From Calliphora vicina (Eukaryota; Arthropoda; Insecta; Diptera; Calliphoridae), in the NCBI RefSeq assembly GCF_958450345.1, contig NC_088784.1, positions 93,177,947-93,241,946 of the forward strand: a DNA stretch of 64,000 nt, written 5' to 3'. How positions within the stretch are numbered: the first letter of the stretch is position 1; each line of letters starts with the position of its first letter. A program made the position numbers and the translations under genes. Below the pieces are notes generated by a model. That model was not told the origin of the DNA. It saw only the letters and a list, made by a program, of their open reading frames with translations, and made no database searches. This document shows positions 58,797 to 64,000 of the stretch, in pieces.

Positions 58797-59470
58797 TGTA
58801 TACCCTTTACCATGAGTGGCAAGGGTATATATAAATTTGTCATTCCGTTTGTAATTTCTACATTTTTCATTTGCGACCCCACAAAGTATATATATTCTGA
58901 ATCGTTATAGATAGCGGAGTCGATATAGCCATGTTCGTCTGTCCGTCTGTATGTTTTAATCAACTTTCCATAGCCCCCAAATAACTTACATACACGAATG
59001 ATACATCAATATCTCCGAAATTCTTCCGGCTCGGTTGCTCTTTAAAATCGAGAAAATCGGTCCACAAATGGCTGAGATATAAGGAAAAAACCAAGACAAC
59101 CTCAATTTTTGACCCATATCTGGATTACTAAATCATTAATATAGACAATATGGATATTTAATGATAGATATTTCAAAGACCTGTGCAACGACGTATATAA
59201 GACCATAGTAAGTTGGACCTACAATAGGTCAAAATCGAAAAAAATATTTTTTAACCCGAATTTTTTTTTAACCAAAATTTTTTTTCACTAAAAACTAAAA
59301 AAAAATTTTTAAAATAAAAAAAAAAATTAAAAAACAATTTCGAAAAAACAACTGGAAAAAAATTTAAATTTTGTTTACCTAAAAATATTTAAAATTTTTA
59401 TTTTAAAGTATAATTTGGTGAAGGGTATATAAGATTCGGCACAGCCGAATATAGCTCTCTTACTTGTTTT
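58797..59470 (-). mobile_element. family B element splitting a Tc1-like transposase
   Basis: TATACCCTTTACCATGAGTG, AAAGTATATATATTCTG, GTTCGTCTGTCCGTCTG, core, TTTGGTGAAGGGTATATAAG, GATTCGGCACAGCCGAATA, CTCTTACTTGTT. Full length. Transposase pieces lie on both sides in the same orientation. Confidence 0.75.
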
Positions 59471-59474
59471 TTAA

Positions 59475-59800
59475 TAAAATTTTACCTCATTTTTTCGCTG
59501 GTTCTTTTACTTCTAAGTTTTTTATTGCTTTGCGATCTGGAGCTTTCGGAAGTTTATACGACTTCAACCCAGCATCAGCTTTTACTCTGCACACAAAAGA
59601 ATCAGAGTATTTTACTTTACGAGCTGCTTTTCTGATAGAAGTGTTCTGTGCTCTTCGAAAGAGTTTGTTTTACCAATACCTGTTAGACCTTTTTTTCTTC
59701 CATGTCTTCATATACTGTTTAATGGCTTTTGAAATAGTGTGATGTTGAATCTTCAAATCTTTTCATATTTTTCTGAAGGTCCTCGTACTTTTTTTCGGTG
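59475..59800 (-). pseudogene. Tc1-like transposase, N-terminal fragment
   Basis: On the minus strand: IQHHTISKAIKQYMKTWKKK, a stop, then RRAQNTSIRKAARKVKYSD and SFVCRVKADAGLKSYKLPK with APDRKAIKNLEVKEPAKK. A helix-turn-helix start followed by the GLKxYK linker and a basic stretch is typical of Tc1-like DNA-binding domains. It has one internal stop. The catalytic middle is missing. Confidence 0.65.
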
Positions 59801-60718
59801 ACCATTTTGACCGAAATAACAGTTGAATATTAATGATTTAGAAAAGACAATTAAAAGCTATCGTGATTAAAAAATAATAATTTGTTGGGCCAAGTATAAG
59901 TTTTGGCTGGAATAGTGCGTATACGATTTTTCTGACTCAATCTTTATATAAGTTTGTCATTCGGTTTGTAACTTTGAGAAATATTCATCTGTCTGTGTAA
60001 AACACTTTCACGTCCAAAATACATAAACGAAATTACAATTTTTCTAAGACGGTTGGTATTGAAAAAAAATATAATTAGTAGAACCAGAGTTATGGACCGA
60101 AATGAAACACAACCTCCAAAAATGTGGATAATTCTCACATCAAATTTTGCACTCGTTATTCATATGATAAAAGGAGAAATTCTATTGAAAATAGTAATAA
60201 TTGTTCTACGATTTCCACAAGTCCCCATACAAATTTCTTCACGGAATATGGCTTTATGATACATAAATGAAAAAAACTCTTTAATTCGCATAAACCTTAT
60301 AAAAATAGCGTTATTAAGTAAAAATTTGACTTAACCCACATACCGCTGTACCGAATTTGAACCAACTTTTTACACAGGTCAGTAAATTTAATAATATAAG
60401 GTCCATCTCCGAAAATCAGTACTCAAAATTTTTTTATAAATACCTCCATCAGTTTGAAATTCGGGACAACTAATCTCTGTATATAGGAAATTGTACTGGA
60501 TTTAATGAAGATTGGTAATAGCTCTCAAGGACCTCTACCGAAAAACACATTAACCTCTATAAATAATATTTGAAATATATCGATATCGAACTATTGAAAA
60601 ATTGTATTCATACTAAAATTGTAAATCATACTACTGGATTTTGTGAATATTAGTCCATATTTAAACATAGCCCCTATACAAGGTCCAATTCCGAAAATTA
60701 CTTAAATACTCAAATCTA

Positions 60719-62100
60719 CACGCAGAGAAAAAATATAATTGGGCATGGTTACTGTAACCATTTCAATATTGTTACAAGTTTTTTAACTATATTATAGTTA
60801 CAGTAACCATTTACATGATTGTGGTAACCATAATATGGTTAATTTACGATTCACATGATTGTATCAACCATATATATGGTCACAGTAAACAAATATATGA
60901 TTGTGACAACCATTCATATGATGAAGGACTTATCATATTATGTTGCTCTCGGCTTAAGGCTTATCATAATCTGAGAACAACATATTATGATAAAATTATT
61001 CATCATAAATATGGTTGCCACAAACATATATTTGTTTACTGTAACCATATATATGGTTGATACAATCATGTGCATCATAAATTAACCATATTATGGTTAC
61101 CTCAATCATGTAAATGGTTACTGTGACTATAATATTGTTAAAAATCTTGTAACACTATTTAAATCAGTGTTTAAAAAGCTACGATAACTAACACATTTTT
61201 AACTGTTGCTACAACTACTGCTTCAAAAAAGTGTATGTAGCGGTAGCAGTAGCATTTGTCTTTTTTCGTTTTCTTGTTTTTTTAAAACTACTGCTACCTT
61301 CAAAATATAAAACTCTTAACAGAGCAGTAGTAATAAAACATGAATTGTAAATGGAGTAGTAGTATAAAAATACAAATCATTGCTACTGCTCTATATCGAG
61401 TTTTAATTTTTAAGGTAGCAGTTAAGTAGCAGTTGATGCAGCATTTAAGGTAGCAATAAAAGTAGTCAAAAAAGAAAATCTTCAGTCATAACACCAAAAT
61501 TGACAGAATTAAACAATGTGTGTTGATTTTGTTTTGAGAGAGTTTGAAAGAATTATTCGTTTTTATTCGTCTCAGATGTTCGTGTTGCTAACAGAAAGAT
61601 CGTGTTTTCGGTGTGTATAACAAAACAGCCGAACTTTTGTTTACAACACGACCAACTTACACAAATATACATTCACAACAACAACACATAATATACTTTT
61701 ATAGCTGAAGATTTTTATTTTTTAATTATTTTATTGCTACCTCAACTGCTACTTAACTGCTACTTCTTCTACTACCTCAACCTACCATTTATATTACTAC
61801 TAAATTTTAAAAGTAGCAGAATTAATAAAAAACTAATGACTGCTACATCAAAACTTTTTCTTTTTTAGAAAATAAATTCCTCTGCTACTTTAAAATTTTT
61901 CTTTTATTAGTACTACTACAACTACTGCTACCAAAATGTGAAGGTAGCAGTAGTAGTAATTATTGACTCCGAGTTTTTATTAATTTTTTAACTAGACTAC
62001 TTGTGTTTTTTCGTTGCTACTGCTACTTGTAGTCTAGTTTTTTAAACACTGATTTAAATGGTTACAGTAACCATGCCCAATTATATTTTTTCTCTGCGTG
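60719..62100. mobile_element. TA-flanked foldback element (CACGCAGAGAAAAA ends)
   Basis: Ends CACGCAGAGAAAAAATATAA and its inverted copy at 62100, each followed by TA outside. TTGGGCATGGTTACTGTAAC CATTT continues the match. The left part itself folds back (60719-61157), with many ATGGTT/AACCAT palindromes. A hAT MITE (61165-62051) is inserted near the right end. Its architecture parallels 45190-45600 and, at the tips, 571-1059. Confidence 0.85.
61165..62051. mobile_element. 887-bp hAT-type MITE with 8-bp target duplication
   Basis: Ends CAGTGTTTAAAAA(G/A)CTA on both sides, inverted. Flanked by ATTTAAAT at 61157-61164 and 62052-62059, an exact 8-bp duplication that fits the hAT preference nTnnnnAn. 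The interior contains repeated TGCTAC/GTAGCA motifs and no transposase frame. Confidence 0.9.
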
Positions 62101-62440
62101 TAAATACCTATATCAGGTTAAAAATCAACATAACTAATCCTTGTTTTTATAAAAATTACTGTACCGAATCTTAAGAAGATTGGCTTGTAATTGGTCATAG
62201 TTCCCCTATAAGAACCACTTTCGAAAAACCCAACCTAAATAAATAACCCAAAATAAATATATCGACATCGAACTTTTATGCAGATCAATTATTTTTTATT
62301 CAAAAATCATCTAAGGTCCACTTGCGAGTATCACTATAAGACCCATAAAAATCTTAAAAATTGGTCTAAAATACATATAAAACTCGTTACAATAGTTTAT
62401 GATTCGTCACAGACGAATATAGTTCTCTAACCCTCTAGAG

Positions 62441-63244
62441 TGCCTCAAGGCATGTATTACAAAACATCAATTATCTCAAAACTGTAACTTTAATTACAAA
62501 TTTGTTAACATTTTCCTCGAAAGTTGAAATGCATTCCGACTTTTAGTTTTTGTTCTGTCAGCTGTTTTGTGAGTGTCATAATTTTAGCACGTGAAAAAAA
62601 TATTTCTTAGCTTATTTTCTAATAGATTTTTGAGGGTATAAAACTAAATATATTTTTTTATAGTTATTATAGATAAATTTAGATAAAACTTGGTTAAACT
62701 CAACATAAAAGACTTGAGTTGTGTTAAAAATTTCAGTAAAGTAGGGTTAGCATCATGTCAGTATTTCCCTAAGAAAATACACTCTTCTTCAAATTCTTGT
62801 CTATGCCTTAATACAATAAACATAGGTATAATTAATAAGTTTTTATTTTCAAAATATTTCTGCCAGTATGCAGTTGACAAATCTGCAATGAAACAGTCGA
62901 TTTAAAAGTTTCGCATTACATTTTATCCACGATTAACATGAACATGCATATTGCATGTACAACATAGATTAAATATTACCCGTAATTTACAATACGATGT
63001 GTCTACATATTTAACTACATTTGCAAACATCTAATAGTAAAGTGCGGTTAACTAACATTGTTTTATATTTATGTTACAATTTAAGGTTTTGAATCCAACA
63101 CCATTACTTCAATCATTTTCTAACAGCTATAAAACTAATAATAATAAAAAGAAAACGGAATTTTTCTTGTTTAACACTTAGGGTTTCTTATTGGGAAATT
63201 TTTCCCGGGAATTCTCTGAACAGATAAAACAGGTTGAAATAGAA
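62441..63244. other. stretch without recognised gene
   Basis: AT-rich; the ORF at 62690-62905 has no recognised features. No repeats seen. Confidence 0.4.
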
Positions 63245-63480
63245 AACAAGTAAGAAAGTATAGTAGGTCAAGCCCGACCAGAGTAAATGAGCAAAAACCT
63301 TTTTCTCTTAAAATTTCAATAAATTTATTTTCGTGAATGATTTTCGGAAGTGGGCCTTATATGGCAGCCCACTATCCAGCCAGACGGACGGACATCGTTA
63401 AATCGGTTCAGATAGTGATTGTGAGTCGTTCTTTGTGCTTTAAGGTGGGCCTTAGACTAATAGTTTGGACATTTTATAAC
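63245..63480 (+). mobile_element. family A element with internal deletion
   Basis: AACAAGTAAGAAAGTATAGT, AGGTCAAGCCCGACCAG, one unit with TTTTCGGAAGTGGGCC, then a direct jump to CAGCCAGACGGACGGACATC and a decayed end. The middle and the last CCTACACC segment are missing. Confidence 0.65.
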
Positions 63481-64000
63481 GAATTTATTATTTTATTCAT
63501 TTATTTGAAAAATTTAACTGGTTTTTTAAAAAAATACCCGGGAATAAGCAAATTTGTTTAAATATTTCCCTGTAATGAAATAAGTCCGGAAATTAGAAAC
63601 CCTATTTACACTGCTGATAAGTACAACAATGTTTTCGTTTTATAACTGTTTTTGACTTTCTATTCAAGGTGGGCCACAAATACTATTTCACACATCTAGA
63701 TACTTCCGAATTGATGGCCATGTTATCAATACCAATATGTCAAACTTGTCATTTAGCGGTTGAGCATTATTCAGGTAACATAAGCATTAAATGGGATTTA
63801 TTATTATTATTAGTTTTCTTCGATGAGAAAAATATGTTTTTCATCTTCAAAAGAAAGCATTACAATAAACTTAATTATGCTAAATGAGGATTAAAAACGT
63901 AAATTTTAAAAGTTGTTATCCATAATAAGGCAACTTTTATAATATGCTACTTTTAATCTTCATTTAGCATTTATTAGAATTGAAATTTCTTTTATATATT
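63481..64000. other. window end, no gene recognised
   Basis: The ORF at 63669-63887 has no recognisable motif. 63880-63990 contains an imperfect inverted pair (ATTAAAAACGTAAATT.. / ..TTAATCTTCATTTAGCAT). Confidence 0.35.

Larger units (their letters stand above)
59940..62440. mobile_element. old family A/B-type element hosting a nested foldback
   Basis: The flanks on both sides of the foldback are diverged internal units (CCTATACAAGGTCCAATTCC at 60670; TTGGTCATAGTTCCCC at 62190). The left end reads TATATAAGTTTGTCATTCGG with a short GTCTGTCTGTG-type run. The right end is GATTCGTCACAGACGAATA, ATAGTTCTCTAACC. Sequence before 60717 and after 62102 reads on as one element. Confidence 0.5.

Noticed and set aside
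59464..59742. 92-codon plus-strand ORF
   Set aside because: The minus strand encodes a Tc1-like DNA-binding domain here; the plus ORF is its shadow.

Overview
The window looks like a piece of a calyptrate-fly type genome (blow fly, house fly or stable fly group; inferred from the repeats, the AT-rich background and the fly-like gene structure, with no database check). It holds one protein-coding gene, on the minus strand. This is a secreted ADAMTS-type zinc metalloprotease of the AdamTS-A/stall kind, which I could assemble completely from start codon (57158) to stop codon (8940). Twelve coding exons join with matching reading phases and GT..AG introns to give 1349 residues: signal peptide, long low-complexity and His-rich prodomain, furin site, reprolysin catalytic domain with HEIGHNLGMRHD and a Met-turn, disintegrin-like region, and two successive TSP1-like plus Cys-rich modules. 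Such enzymes cut extracellular-matrix proteins.

Gene layout: exon 1 (signal peptide) lies at 57.2-56.8 kb, followed by a 32.6 kb intron. Exon 2 (73 bp) is at 24.1 kb and exon 3 at 19.8-19.5 kb. Exons 4-5 lie at 16.7-15.6 kb and exons 6-12 at 11.5-8.9 kb. The 3' part is compact (introns of 53-76 bp), while the four 5' introns other than intron 4 are 2.8-32.6 kb and are full of mobile DNA.

Most of the rest is dead or non-autonomous mobile DNA. Two families of GTCY-microsatellite-bearing elements (called A and B here; they resemble the mini-me/DINE-1 Helitron-like elements described from flies) occur about 20 times. There are also Helitron-like ends with internal 142-bp repeats, mariner and Tc1-like transposase fragments, two non-LTR retrotransposon remnants, TTAA-flanked and hAT-type MITEs, several foldback elements and at least five tandem arrays. 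The most striking structures are a 2.44 kb near-perfect palindrome inside intron 1 (29.9-32.4 kb) and a three-level nest at 59.9-62.4 kb, where a hAT MITE with an exact 8-bp target duplication sits in a TA-flanked foldback, which sits in an older Helitron-like element.

Region by region: 1-8.9 kb is downstream of the gene (foldback, family A, Jockey-like remnant, Helitron-like element, mariner tail). 8.9-57.2 kb is the ADAMTS gene with its repeat-laden introns. 57.2-64 kb is 5' of the gene (split Tc1-like transposase, MITE, family B, nested foldback, family A fragment). I saw no tRNA, rRNA, CRISPR array or second cellular gene.
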